In this document: positions 1 through 5,084 of the stretch, one piece after another | Position numbering within the stretch: the stretch's first letter is position 1 | Layout of the letters: each line of letters opens with the position of its first letter | From: an uncultured Campylobacter sp. | GTDB lineage: Bacteria > Campylobacterota > Campylobacteria > Campylobacterales > Campylobacteraceae | Length of the DNA stretch: 6,846 bases | NCBI RefSeq assembly: GCF_937997595.1 | Contig: NZ_CALKTS010000354.1 | Coordinates: 1 to 6,846, forward strand | Direction of reading: 5' to 3' | Program-made: the position numbers and the translations under genes | The notes under the pieces: model-generated | Told to the model about the DNA's origin: nothing | Database searches by the model: none | Seen by the model: the letters and a program-made list of their open reading frames with translations, nothing else

Positions 1-133
1 CGCACAGCTTGGCATCGAAGGCAAGGTGCTAGATGAGGTCATAGACGTAGCTGCGACAAACGCCAAAGCATGGAATATGGCGGAGCTCTACAGCCGCGAA
101 AATATCGCTAAAATTCTTGAGCTGGCAAGATAA
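1..133 (+). CDS. C-terminal fragment of an unidentified protein (weakly alcohol-dehydrogenase-like)
   Basis: An open frame enters from the left edge (first full codon at position 2) and ends at TAA 131-133, giving 43 residues that finish in ENIAKILELAR. It uses Campylobacter-like codons and is followed by a terminator-like hairpin, so it is very probably the real 3' end of a gene. The helical tail ending in 'ENIxKILELA' resembles the last helix of iron-containing alcohol dehydrogenases. In E. coli such an enzyme (YqhD) sits beside a regulator like the one downstream here. That family link is a guess from a short tail and the neighbourhood, since no metal or cofactor motif lies inside the window. 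Presence of a coding end is fairly sure; function is not. Confidence 0.6.
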   Translation, partial: AQLGIEGKVLDEVIDVAATNAKAWNMAELYSRENIAKILELAR

Positions 134-188
134 ATTTAAATGGAGTAAATCGGTTTATGGCTTTAGCTCCTTGCTTTGACTTTTGATT

Positions 189-214
189 TTCGGACGGTCG
201 TTAAATCGTCCGAA
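189..214 (+). terminator. Hairpin, likely terminator of the upstream gene
   Basis: A perfect 8-bp inverted repeat, TTCGGACG (189-196) and CGTCCGAA (207-214), encloses a 10-nt loop and is followed by the T-rich run TTTGTTATTTT (215-225). It lies 55 bases after the stop at 133, as expected for an intrinsic terminator separating the upstream gene from the regulator. Confidence 0.65.
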
Positions 215-261
215 TTTGTTATTTTGGATTGAGCTCCTTTAATATTTTGCGAGCCGGCTTT

Positions 262-269
262 GCCTATTT
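262..269 (+). promoter_or_regulatory. GCCTATTT motif upstream of araC (candidate operator)
   Basis: One of four exact copies of this 8-mer in the window, all between genes. It lies about 50 bases upstream of the putative -10 box of the regulator gene, which would fit autoregulation. Operator function is inferred only from recurrence and position. Confidence 0.4.
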
Positions 270-315
270 ACTTGCTAAATTTGAGAAAGCGGGTCGGTGG
301 ATATTCGCAGCTTGC

Positions 316-321
316 TATTTT
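316..321 (+). promoter_or_regulatory. Putative extended -10 promoter of araC
   Basis: TGC-TATTTT (313-321) reads as an extended -10 element (TGN before the hexamer), followed by AT-rich sequence. TATAAA at 321-326 is an overlapping alternative. No good -35 is seen, which is usual for Campylobacter sigma-70 promoters. The mRNA leader would be about 30 nt. Confidence 0.4.
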
Positions 322-359
322 ATAAATTTTGCTAAAATTCAAAAAATCAAGGAGGCACA

Positions 360-1226
360 ATGAGCAAGATAGATGAAATTTGTAAGTATTTGGACGCTAA
401 ATTTAGCTCAGACGGCAAGATACAAAGCGATATAAAGGAGCTATTTGTCTACCGAGCAAGCGTGCCGACCGAGTTTTTAACCGGCGTTTACGAACCGGCG
501 CTTTGCATGGTTTTTAAAGGCTCAAAACTAGCCAAAGTCGGTAATGATTTTTACGAGTACGACGAGCAGCGCTATCTGCTAGCCGCTACGCATATCCCCG
601 CCGTTGCGAAGATCAAAGACTGCCCGTATCTAGCTATAAAGATCAACTTTGAGCTAGAGGATATCTTGGGCGTGATCGAGAGTATAGGCGGCGCCGAGAG
701 CAAAAAGGGTGAGTTTGCAGGGCTGGCTCTTGGAGCGGTAAATGATGAGCTGCTTGAAGCCGTATTTAAATTTATCCGTTTGCTAGAGCGTCCAAACGAT
801 GCTAAATTTTTAGCAAAGCTCGCGATAAAGGAAATTTTATACATACTCTTAAAGGGCGAAAACGGCGATTTCCTACGCCAATACGCAATGCTAGAAACCA
901 TAGAAAACCGCGTCACGCGCGCTGCCAAAGAGATAAAATCAAACTACGCCGAGGCGATAAATATCGAAAATTTAGCCAAAAAGCTCGGTATCAGCGCATC
1001 GTCGCTCTATCATAACTTTAAGCGTATCACGGCGCTTAGTCCGCTTCAATTTCAAAAAAAGATCCGCCTCGAAGAAGCAAAAAAACTCTTATTAAATCAA
1101 AATTTAGACGCCGCAGAGGCCGCATTTGCCGTCGGCTACGCGAGCCCGTCGCAGTTTAATAGAGAGTACTCCAGGATGTTTGGCATGCCTCCTAAGGCGC
1201 ACGTCTTAGCCATAACGGGCGCTTAA
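360..1226 (+). CDS. AraC-family transcriptional regulator, YqhC-like (AraC_N + HTH)
   Basis: Predicted cytoplasmic DNA-binding regulator of 288 residues. The N-terminal half (about 25-185) looks like the AraC_N ligand-sensing domain, with the signature VYEPALCMVFKGSK at 43-56. The C-terminal about 100 residues form the AraC DNA-binding domain with two helix-turn-helix units: 203-222 (ENLAKKLGISASSLYHNFKR) and about 250-274 (AAFAVGYASPSQFNREYSR). Length is typical of the family. The ATG start is set by a perfect AAGGAGG at 349-355. In E. coli, YqhC of this family activates aldehyde-reductase genes yqhD and dkgA. Here the next gene is also an aldo/keto reductase, so control of the downstream set is a reasonable inference. 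The gene is intact. Its own upstream region carries a GCCTATTT copy, suggesting autoregulation. The exact inducer cannot be read from sequence. Confidence 0.93.
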   Translation: MSKIDEICKYLDAKFSSDGKIQSDIKELFVYRASVPTEFLTGVYEPALCMVFKGSKLAKVGNDFYEYDEQRYLLAATHIPAVAKIKDCPYLAIKINFELEDILGVIESIGGAESKKGEFAGLALGAVNDELLEAVFKFIRLLERPNDAKFLAKLAIKEILYILLKGENGDFLRQYAMLETIENRVTRAAKEIKSNYAEAINIENLAKKLGISASSLYHNFKRITALSPLQFQKKIRLEEAKKLLLNQNLDAAEAAFAVGYASPSQFNREYSRMFGMPPKAHVLAITGA

Positions 1227-1352
1227 AATTAGTGTGGGCAGGCCTGCTAGTCCTCTCGTTGATTTTATCTTCTAAGCCTCTTTTATCTAAATTTACATTT
1301 TTGACCCACCATAACTACAAATTTTGATCTAAATTTTGCATTTTTTATAACA

Positions 1353-1380
1353 TTTGCAGAAATAGGCAATGATTTTGCAG
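1353..1380 (+). repeat. TTTGCAG direct repeat, 21-bp spacing
   Basis: TTTGCAG occurs at 1353-1359 and again at 1374-1380, start to start exactly 21 bp, i.e. two helical turns. AraC-type activators often bind direct half-sites with about this spacing upstream of the -35 region. Seven bases is short, so the binding role is inference. Confidence 0.4.
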
Positions 1381-1400
1381 GATCGTTCTACCGCCTATTT
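1360..1400. promoter_or_regulatory. Inverted operator-like pair AAATAGGC ... GCCTATTT
   Basis: AAATAGGC (1360-1367) and GCCTATTT (1393-1400) are perfect 8-bp inverted repeats, 33 bp apart start to start. The right copy ends 11 bases before the TATAAT box, so it overlaps where a -35 element would lie, the position typical of an activator that contacts RNA polymerase. The flanks are also partly mirrored: TTATAA stands 9 bases outside the left arm (1345-1350) and 10 bases outside the right arm (1411-1416). This is the best candidate target of the upstream AraC protein. Confidence 0.55.
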
Positions 1401-1411
1401 TCTAAAACTGT

Positions 1412-1417
1412 TATAAT
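1412..1417 (+). promoter_or_regulatory. -10 box (TATAAT) of the aldo/keto reductase promoter
   Basis: A consensus TATAAT lies 37 bases before the ATG. At 17 bp upstream the would-be -35 is TACCGC, which does not match consensus. A promoter with a perfect -10 and no -35, with operator-like repeats in its place, suggests activator dependence. Confidence 0.6.
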
Positions 1418-1454
1418 CATTTCAGTTTAAAAATCAAAATTACAAGGAGTAAAA

Positions 1455-2324
1455 ATGCAGTATTTAATCTTAAACGACGGCAACAAAATGCCGATTTTAG
1501 GCTACGGAGTCTATCAGGTGGAGCCTGCGGAGGCTCAAAGGTGCGTTGAGGATGCAATTAGAGTGGGTTACCGTCTCATCGACACCGCGCAGGCTTATCG
1601 CAACGAAGAGGGCGTTGGCGCAGCAATTAAGACGGCTCTTGCAGGCGGGCTAAAGCGCGAGGAGCTGTTTATCACTACTAAGCTTTGGATCGGCGACGCA
1701 GGTGAGGAGCGCGCGCTAAAAGCCTTTGATGCGTCGATGAAAAAGCTAGGGCTTGACTATCTTGATCTTTATCTCATTCATCAGCCATATGGCGATATTT
1801 ATGGCTCGTGGCGAGCGATGAAACGTTTGCGCGATGAGGGTCGCATTCGCTCTATCGGCGTTAGCAACTTCTACGCTGATCGAATCGTCGATCTGTGCGA
1901 AAACAGCGGCGTCATCCCTGCGGTAAATCAGCTTGAGTGTCATCCATTTTTTCAGCGTGAAGCGCTAAAGTGCGTGCTTGATGGCTACGGCATAGCGTTT
2001 GAGTCGTGGGCTAGCTTCGCCGAGGGTAAAAACAATATATTTAAAAACGCCGTACTAAGCGGTATCGGTGAAAAATACGGCAAAAGCTCGGCTCAAGTTA
2101 TTTTGCGCTGGTTAATTCAGCGCGGCATCGTCGTCATTCCAAAAAGCGTTAAAATCGAGCGAATGAGGCAAAATTTCGACATTTTTGATTTTACGCTTGC
2201 GCCTGATGATATGGCTGCTATCGCTGCACTTGATACCGATAAGACGCTATTTTTCGACCACAGAGACGACGGCAGGGTAAAGTGGCTCGTAAACTGGATG
2301 AAGGATAATACCCCAAAACAATAA
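1455..2324 (+). CDS. Aldo/keto reductase (DkgA-like, NADPH-dependent)
   Basis: Predicted soluble cytoplasmic oxidoreductase of 289 residues that reduces aldehydes or ketones to alcohols with NADPH. The opening 'MPILGYGVYQV' (12-22) and the full catalytic tetrad D43, Y48, K76 and H109 are visible, in the contexts DTAQAYRNEE, TTKLW and LIHQP. Near the C terminus the NADPH-binding stretch IPKSVKIERMRQNF is present. Length fits the AKR family. ATG 1455 follows AAGGAG at 1444-1449. It lies 228 bases after the AraC gene behind its own promoter. E. coli dkgA is similarly placed in the YqhC regulon. Codon choice appears slightly different from its neighbours, with more CGC/CGT Arg and few ATA Ile, judged by eye only. 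The physiological substrate cannot be fixed from sequence; reactive carbonyls are the likely class. Confidence 0.93.
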   Translation: MQYLILNDGNKMPILGYGVYQVEPAEAQRCVEDAIRVGYRLIDTAQAYRNEEGVGAAIKTALAGGLKREELFITTKLWIGDAGEERALKAFDASMKKLGLDYLDLYLIHQPYGDIYGSWRAMKRLRDEGRIRSIGVSNFYADRIVDLCENSGVIPAVNQLECHPFFQREALKCVLDGYGIAFESWASFAEGKNNIFKNAVLSGIGEKYGKSSAQVILRWLIQRGIVVIPKSVKIERMRQNFDIFDFTLAPDDMAAIAALDTDKTLFFDHRDDGRVKWLVNWMKDNTPKQ

Positions 2325-2330
2325 AAACAA

Positions 2331-2338
2331 GCCTATTT
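2331..2338 (+). promoter_or_regulatory. GCCTATTT motif upstream of the SDR gene
   Basis: Fourth exact copy of the operator-like 8-mer, 6 bases after the stop of the aldo/keto reductase gene and about 63 bases upstream of a possible -10 (TATAAA 2394-2399). The start-to-start distance to the -10 is close to that seen ahead of araC (about 59). Function is inferred. Confidence 0.35.
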
Positions 2339-2340
2339 TT

Positions 2341-2380
2341 CGATTACGGCGATCCGTAATTGGCCAAAAGGCGGCAATTA
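2341..2380 (+). repeat. Two overlapping, mutually exclusive hairpins in the SDR leader
   Basis: Hairpin 1: ATTACGG (2343-2349) and CCGTAAT (2354-2360) with a 4-nt loop CGAT, extendable by a G-U and a C-G pair to 2341/2362. Hairpin 2: TAATTG (2357-2362) with CAATTA (2375-2380), plus GCC/GGC (2363-2365 / 2370-2372), loop AAAA and a two-base bulge. They share 2357-2362, so only one can form at a time. No T-run follows either on the plus strand, so this is not a standard terminator. Confidence 0.4.
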
Positions 2381-2393
2381 AGAGACGAGAATT

Positions 2394-2399
2394 TATAAA
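2394..2399 (+). promoter_or_regulatory. Possible -10 box ahead of the SDR gene
   Basis: TATAAA in an AT-rich stretch 60 bases upstream of the SDR ATG, with no recognisable -35. The gene could equally be read through from the aldo/keto reductase promoter, 134 bases separating the two genes. Confidence 0.25.
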
Positions 2400-2458
2400 A
2401 CGCGATATTAGCTAGCGTAAATTTAAACGCGAAAGAAAATTTAATAAAGGAGAAAAAC

Positions 2459-3373
2459 ATGGAAAATCAAATCTGGCTTATCACAGCCGCTACGGGCGGC
2501 TTTGGAGAGAGTCTGGCAAAATACGCTCTAAGTAGAGGCGATAAGGTCGTCGCCACGTCAAGAACGATGAAAAAACTAAATGAGAAATTCGGCGGCGAGA
2601 GCGAGAATTTTTTGCCGTTCGAGTTAAAATTCGAAGGCGATCTGCAAGTTAAATTTAAGGCGCTGGTGGAGGCGACGCAGAAAAAATTCGGTCGCATCGA
2701 TAACCTCGTGAATAACGCCGGATACGGACTTTTAGGCATAGTCGAGGAGACAAGCGAGGCTGATTTAAGGACGTAGTTTGAGGTAAACGTCTTTGCGCCA
2801 TTTTTACTAACGCAGGCCGCGCTTAAACTAATGCGTCCGCAAGCGATAAAAGACGGCGGTAGCGTAGACAAAGTTGTCGCTCGTATCTTTAATCTAAGCT
2901 CGATCGGCGGCTTTCGCACGAGCGGGGCTAGCATGCCTTATTATATGAGTAAATTTGCCGTTTCCGCGCTTAGCGAGGGGCTAAATTTGGAGTTAAATCA
3001 GTTCGGTATCCGCGCGATAAACGTCATGCCGACGGGCTTTAGGACGGAATTTTTAGGCGATAGCCTTAAAACCGGTGCGAATGCGATCAGAGATTACGAT
3101 GAGTTTAGAAGCGCTACTATCGAGAAATTTAAGGCTTACAACGGCAAACAGCCGGGTGATCCGACGACCTTTGGGCCCGTGATGTTTGAGATCTCGCGCC
3201 AGGCTATGCCTGCACAGTATCTTTTTATGGGCTCGAGCGCCTTTAAAAACGCCGAGCAAAAAATGGCGCTCGTGATGGCGGATATGAAGGACACAAGAAG
3301 CATCGCAGGAGAGGCGATGGACTTTAAGGACGCGACGGCGTCGGCGTTTGATAAGCCCATGAGAAATAAATAG
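2459..3373 (+). pseudogene. Short-chain dehydrogenase/reductase interrupted by an in-frame amber codon
   Basis: A 304-codon SDR frame reads from ATG 2459 (AAAGGAG at 2446-2452) to TAG 3371-3373, but codon 106 (2774-2776) is TAG. Before it lie the Rossmann nucleotide loop TAATGGFG (9-16), R35 after beta-2 (NADPH preference) and NNAG (85-88). After it, in the same frame, come FEVNVFAPFLLTQAAL, the catalytic S148, Y161-x3-K165 (YYMSK) and the MPTGFRTEF stretch. Homologues commonly carry Q at this place (CAG to TAG would be one change). Two variants from the usual SDR motifs are the second glycine of TGxxxGxG replaced by Ala, and PG replaced by PT. TAG serves as a normal terminator here, so read-through by reassignment is unlikely. 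Either a nonsense-inactivated gene or a sequence error. The 105-residue product would lack the active site. Confidence 0.88.
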
Positions 3374-3548
3374 TTTTACGTTTCGTTAAGCGACCTACTT
3401 TGCGAGTGCCTTTGAGTGACTTTTACTTTTTGGCGCTCGTCTGCAAGTTGCAAGACAAGCCTTGCCAAAAAAGGAGCAAAGATGAAATTTTTGGATTATT
3501 CCAGTAGTTCACGCCGCTTTAAATTTAAACACGGCAAAGGAGCAAACG
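3374..3548. other. Gap between SDR and CMD genes
   Basis: This stretch of 175 bases shows no recognisable gene remnant apart from a possible 26-codon frame at 3482-3562 and a small hairpin GCAAG/CTTGC (3450-3454 / 3461-3465) without a T-run. It also contains one copy of a duplicated ribosome-site sequence, listed separately. Confidence 0.5.
3470..3546 (+). repeat. Duplicated ribosome-binding site AAAGGAGCAAA
   Basis: The 11-mer AAAGGAGCAAA occurs at 3470-3480 and 3536-3546, 66 bp apart, each directly followed by an ATG (3482 and 3549). Similarity continues weakly after both ATGs. This suggests a local duplication, or the leftover start of another gene deleted just ahead of the CMD gene. Confidence 0.5.
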
Positions 3549-3562
3549 ATGGTGAATTTTAA
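3482..3562 (+). CDS. Possible 26-residue leader peptide or gene remnant
   Basis: ATG 3482 is preceded by AAGGAG at 3471-3476 with good spacing and opens a short basic, serine-rich frame (starting MKFLDYSSSSRRFKF) that stops at TAA 3560-3562. It overlaps the first codons of the CMD frame in another reading frame. I recognise no family. It may be a translated leader coupled to CMD, the stump of a lost gene, or chance following duplication of the ribosome site. Confidence 0.25.
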   Translation: MKFLDYSSSSRRFKFKHGKGANDGEF

Positions 3563-4206
3563 CGAGCTTCCGCACGCGGCAAAGCTTAGCGGGGCACTAA
3601 GTGATAAGCAGCTAGCGCTAGTTAGCGTGGCTGCTTATGCGGCAGCGGCAGATGCGGACAAACTAAAAGGCGCGCTGCAACGCTCTAAAAGCAGAGCTTA
3701 GCGTGAGCGAGATCAGAGAGGCGCTGTCGCATCAAAGCGCCTATATCGGCTTTCCGATGGGATTAAACGGGCTCATACTTTTTAACGACCTCGTAAAAGA
3801 GCGCGAGGCGGCGGGTATTAAAGATGAAGCGGGCAAGGACGCGAGCCCGGTTGCTGCGGACAGCGATTTTTACGAGCTTGGCGAGCAGACGCAAAAATAT
3901 ATCTTCGGACGCGACTATTCGGGTACGGTGCTTTTTGACGCGCCTGCGGTCGATTACGGGCTGAAGGCTTATCTTTTCGGCTATCTTTTTAACAGGGGTA
4001 ATCTAGGCTTTTTAGAGCGCGAGATCATCACCGTATCGACGTTAGCAGCGCTAGATAATGTAAATATGCAACTAAAATCGCACCTGGGCGGTGCCAGAAA
4101 TTTAGGCGTTACGGACGAGCAGTTCGAGAGAATTTTTAAAATTTTGAGTGAATGTGTTGGCGAGGCAAAGGTGCAAAACGCGAAAGAGGTTTTAAAAAGC
4201 CTTTAA
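3549..4206 (+). pseudogene. Carboxymuconolactone decarboxylase-like protein, frameshifted
   Basis: Starting at ATG 3549 behind AAAGGAG, the frame reads MVNFNELPHAAKLSGALSDK onward to ...KLKGALQ, then runs into TAG at 3696-3698. The matching continuation (ALKAELSVSEIREALSHQ) is in the +1 frame and runs to TAA 4204-4206. The whole is 658 nt, one more than a multiple of three. Dropping one base near 3681 restores a 218-residue protein. It has two CMD/AhpD-like repeats: one around HQSAYIGFPMGLNGL, and a second with LEREIITVSTLAAL and the H of QLKSHLGGARNLG. No CxxC is visible, so peroxidase activity of the AhpD type is not supported. Such proteins often accompany aldo/keto reductases and cupins. 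A downstream 167-residue frame could start at GTG 3703, but lacks a ribosome site and the conserved N terminus. Broken gene or one-base sequence error. Confidence 0.85.
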
Positions 4207-4234
4207 AGGTCAAATTTAAGGGGAATTTGTAAAT

Positions 4235-4329
4235 TTATATCACGGAGTTGATTTGGTTTAGGCACCGGCATGGCGGCACAAGGCTGGCTGGATGAGGCGG
4301 TCAAATTTTGGCAAGAACAGATGAGATAA
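4235..4329 (+). pseudogene. C-terminal remnant of an alpha/beta hydrolase
   Basis: From 4252 a frame reads FGLGTGMAAQGWLDEAVKFW and ends EQMR at TAA 4327-4329, with a TGA directly before it (4249-4251). In another frame just upstream, codons 4235-4246 read LYHG. Joining them across the five bases 4247-4251 gives LYHG-FGLGTG, the usual ending of esterase-like alpha/beta hydrolases in which the catalytic His lies in an HGFG-type motif, followed by GWLDEAVKFW. No ribosome site, start or nucleophile elbow is present, so the rest of the gene has been lost. It sits between the CMD pseudogene and the flavodoxin, as part of the same gene set. Family assignment is from memory of the C-terminal signature. 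Confidence 0.6.
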
Positions 4330-4345
4330 AAGAAAGGAAAATAAA

Positions 4346-4915
4346 ATGAAAGAACTAAGTAAAATAATGGCTACAGCACTTGTTATGTGTTCATTCGCGG
4401 CGAACCAAAGCGCAGCGGAAAATATCAAATTTGAGCCGCAAAAGACGCTCGTAGTCTATTTCTCCGCAGGCGGCAATACGGCCAGAGCGGCAAATTTAAT
4501 AGCACAAAATTTAGGTGCCGAGATAGTCGAGCTAAAGCCCGTGCAGCCCTACACGAACGCGGATCTAAACTACAACGATCCAAAAAGTCGCGTTAGCCGC
4601 GAGCATGATGATACGTCGCTTAGGAAAGTGTCTTTAGCTAACGCCAAAATCGAAGGCTGGGAGAACTACGATGTCGTTTTCGTAGGTTATCCGATCTGGT
4701 GGTATGATGCGGCGTGGCCGATCTTTGAGTTTATAAAGAACAACGATTTTAGCGGTAAAAAGGTGATCCCGTTTTGTACCGTCTATAGCTCGGGGCTCGG
4801 AAATAGCGATAAAAATTTAGCCCAAATGGCCGGAAGCGGCGAGTGGCTAGCGGGGAAGTGCTTCGGCGAGAGAGCAAGCGAAAAAGAGATAAAAGAGTGG
4901 CTTACGAAATTTTAG
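4346..4915 (+). CDS. Exported flavodoxin-family protein (signal peptide + flavodoxin fold)
   Basis: A 189-residue protein. Residues 1-24 look like a Sec signal peptide: MKELSK n-region, hydrophobic IMATALVMCSFAA and a QSAA cleavage site. LVMC is a poor lipobox, so lipidation is unlikely. The mature part begins with beta-1 TLVVYF and the FMN phosphate loop S40-A-G-G-N-T45 (usual form SxTGNT). It then carries the flavin-contacting region VGYPIWWYDAAWPIFEF (113-129), and a later loop PFCTVYSSGLGNS. It should bind FMN and transfer electrons, or act as a quinone- or substrate-reducing flavoprotein, outside the cytoplasm. Length fits the long-chain/Flavodoxin_4-like group plus signal peptide. AAAGGA at 4333-4338 sets the ATG start. 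It lies 16 bases after the hydrolase remnant, consistent with an operon. It looks intact, and the redox partner is unknown. Confidence 0.87.
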   Translation: MKELSKIMATALVMCSFAANQSAAENIKFEPQKTLVVYFSAGGNTARAANLIAQNLGAEIVELKPVQPYTNADLNYNDPKSRVSREHDDTSLRKVSLANAKIEGWENYDVVFVGYPIWWYDAAWPIFEFIKNNDFSGKKVIPFCTVYSSGLGNSDKNLAQMAGSGEWLAGKCFGERASEKEIKEWLTKF

Positions 4916-4933
4916 GCGACTTTTGCACTTTGA

Positions 4934-4959
4934 CTTTAAATTTGTGATTAAATTTAAAG
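4934..4959. repeat. Perfect 10-bp AT-rich inverted repeat
   Basis: CTTTAAATTT (4934-4943) and AAATTTAAAG (4950-4959) flank a 6-nt loop GTGATT, 18 bases after the flavodoxin stop. The stem has only two G-C pairs and no T-run after it, so it is a weak terminator at best. It could be an operator or an mRNA processing hairpin. AAATTTAAA words are common in Campylobacter, so chance is possible. Confidence 0.45.
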
Positions 4960-4967
4960 CGAGCATA

Positions 4968-5084
4968 ATGAAAGATAAAAATAAACGCTAAATTCTTAAA
5001 ATTTTGAGTTTAGCGGCGATGGCGTGGGCATTAAATTTAAGCGCGCAAGAGAGCATTGCAAAAAATATAAACAAAGGAGAAAAG
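4968..5084 (+). pseudogene. Signal-peptide-like leader of the cupin, broken by TAA
   Basis: Codons from ATG 4968 read MKDKNKR, then TAA (4989-4991), then in the same frame ILKILSLAAMAWALNLSAQE and onward without a stop into the cupin. This looks like a positively charged n-region, hydrophobic core and an LSA-Q cleavage site. Homologous cupins often carry such signal peptides. Because of the TAA, translation must start later: TTG 5004 would give a signal peptide without positive charges and with no ribosome site, so the leader is probably dead. Its being a true former N terminus is inference. Confidence 0.5.

Larger units (their letters stand above)
1227..1454. other. Regulatory intergenic region between araC and the aldo/keto reductase gene
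   Basis: This 228-base gap holds no convincing gene on either strand. The left part (1227-1340) is plain, apart from a 10-bp palindrome GCAGGCCTGC at 1238-1247 that has no loop and no T-run, so it is not a terminator. The right part (1343-1450) carries the inverted GCCTATTT pair, the TTTGCAG direct repeat, the TATAAT box and the ribosome site described in separate entries. Confidence 0.6.

Noticed and set aside
572..928. Minus-strand open frame of 118 codons opposite araC
   Set aside because: Low-complexity Ser/Ala-rich translation, no ribosome site, and fully antisense to a clear AraC-family gene.
1238..1247. Palindrome GCAGGCCTGC after araC as a terminator
   Set aside because: No loop and no following T-run; a 10-bp palindrome alone is not informative.
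2774..2776. Amber read-through or recoding (for example pyrrolysine or stop reassignment) in the SDR
   Set aside because: TAG is used as the ordinary terminator of the SDR itself, the flavodoxin and the cupin; there is no recoding element I can see, and a simple CAG-to-TAG change explains it.
2467..2934. Minus-strand open frame of 155 codons opposite the SDR
   Set aside because: It spans the amber site only because it is in another frame; its composition is shadow-like and the plus strand has clear SDR motifs on both sides.
3703..4206. CMD gene starting at GTG 3703
   Set aside because: No Shine-Dalgarno sequence, and homologous N-terminal sequence lies upstream in the neighbouring frame, which fits a frameshift better.
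4385..4392. Lipoprotein signal (LVMC) in the flavodoxin
   Set aside because: Met at -1 does not fit the lipobox (Gly/Ala/Ser expected), and an A-x-A-like site QSAA follows.
5004..5084. TTG at 5004 as the start of the cupin
   Set aside because: No ribosome site and no charged n-region; the ATG at 5085 has AAAGGAG at good spacing. Kept only as an alternative.
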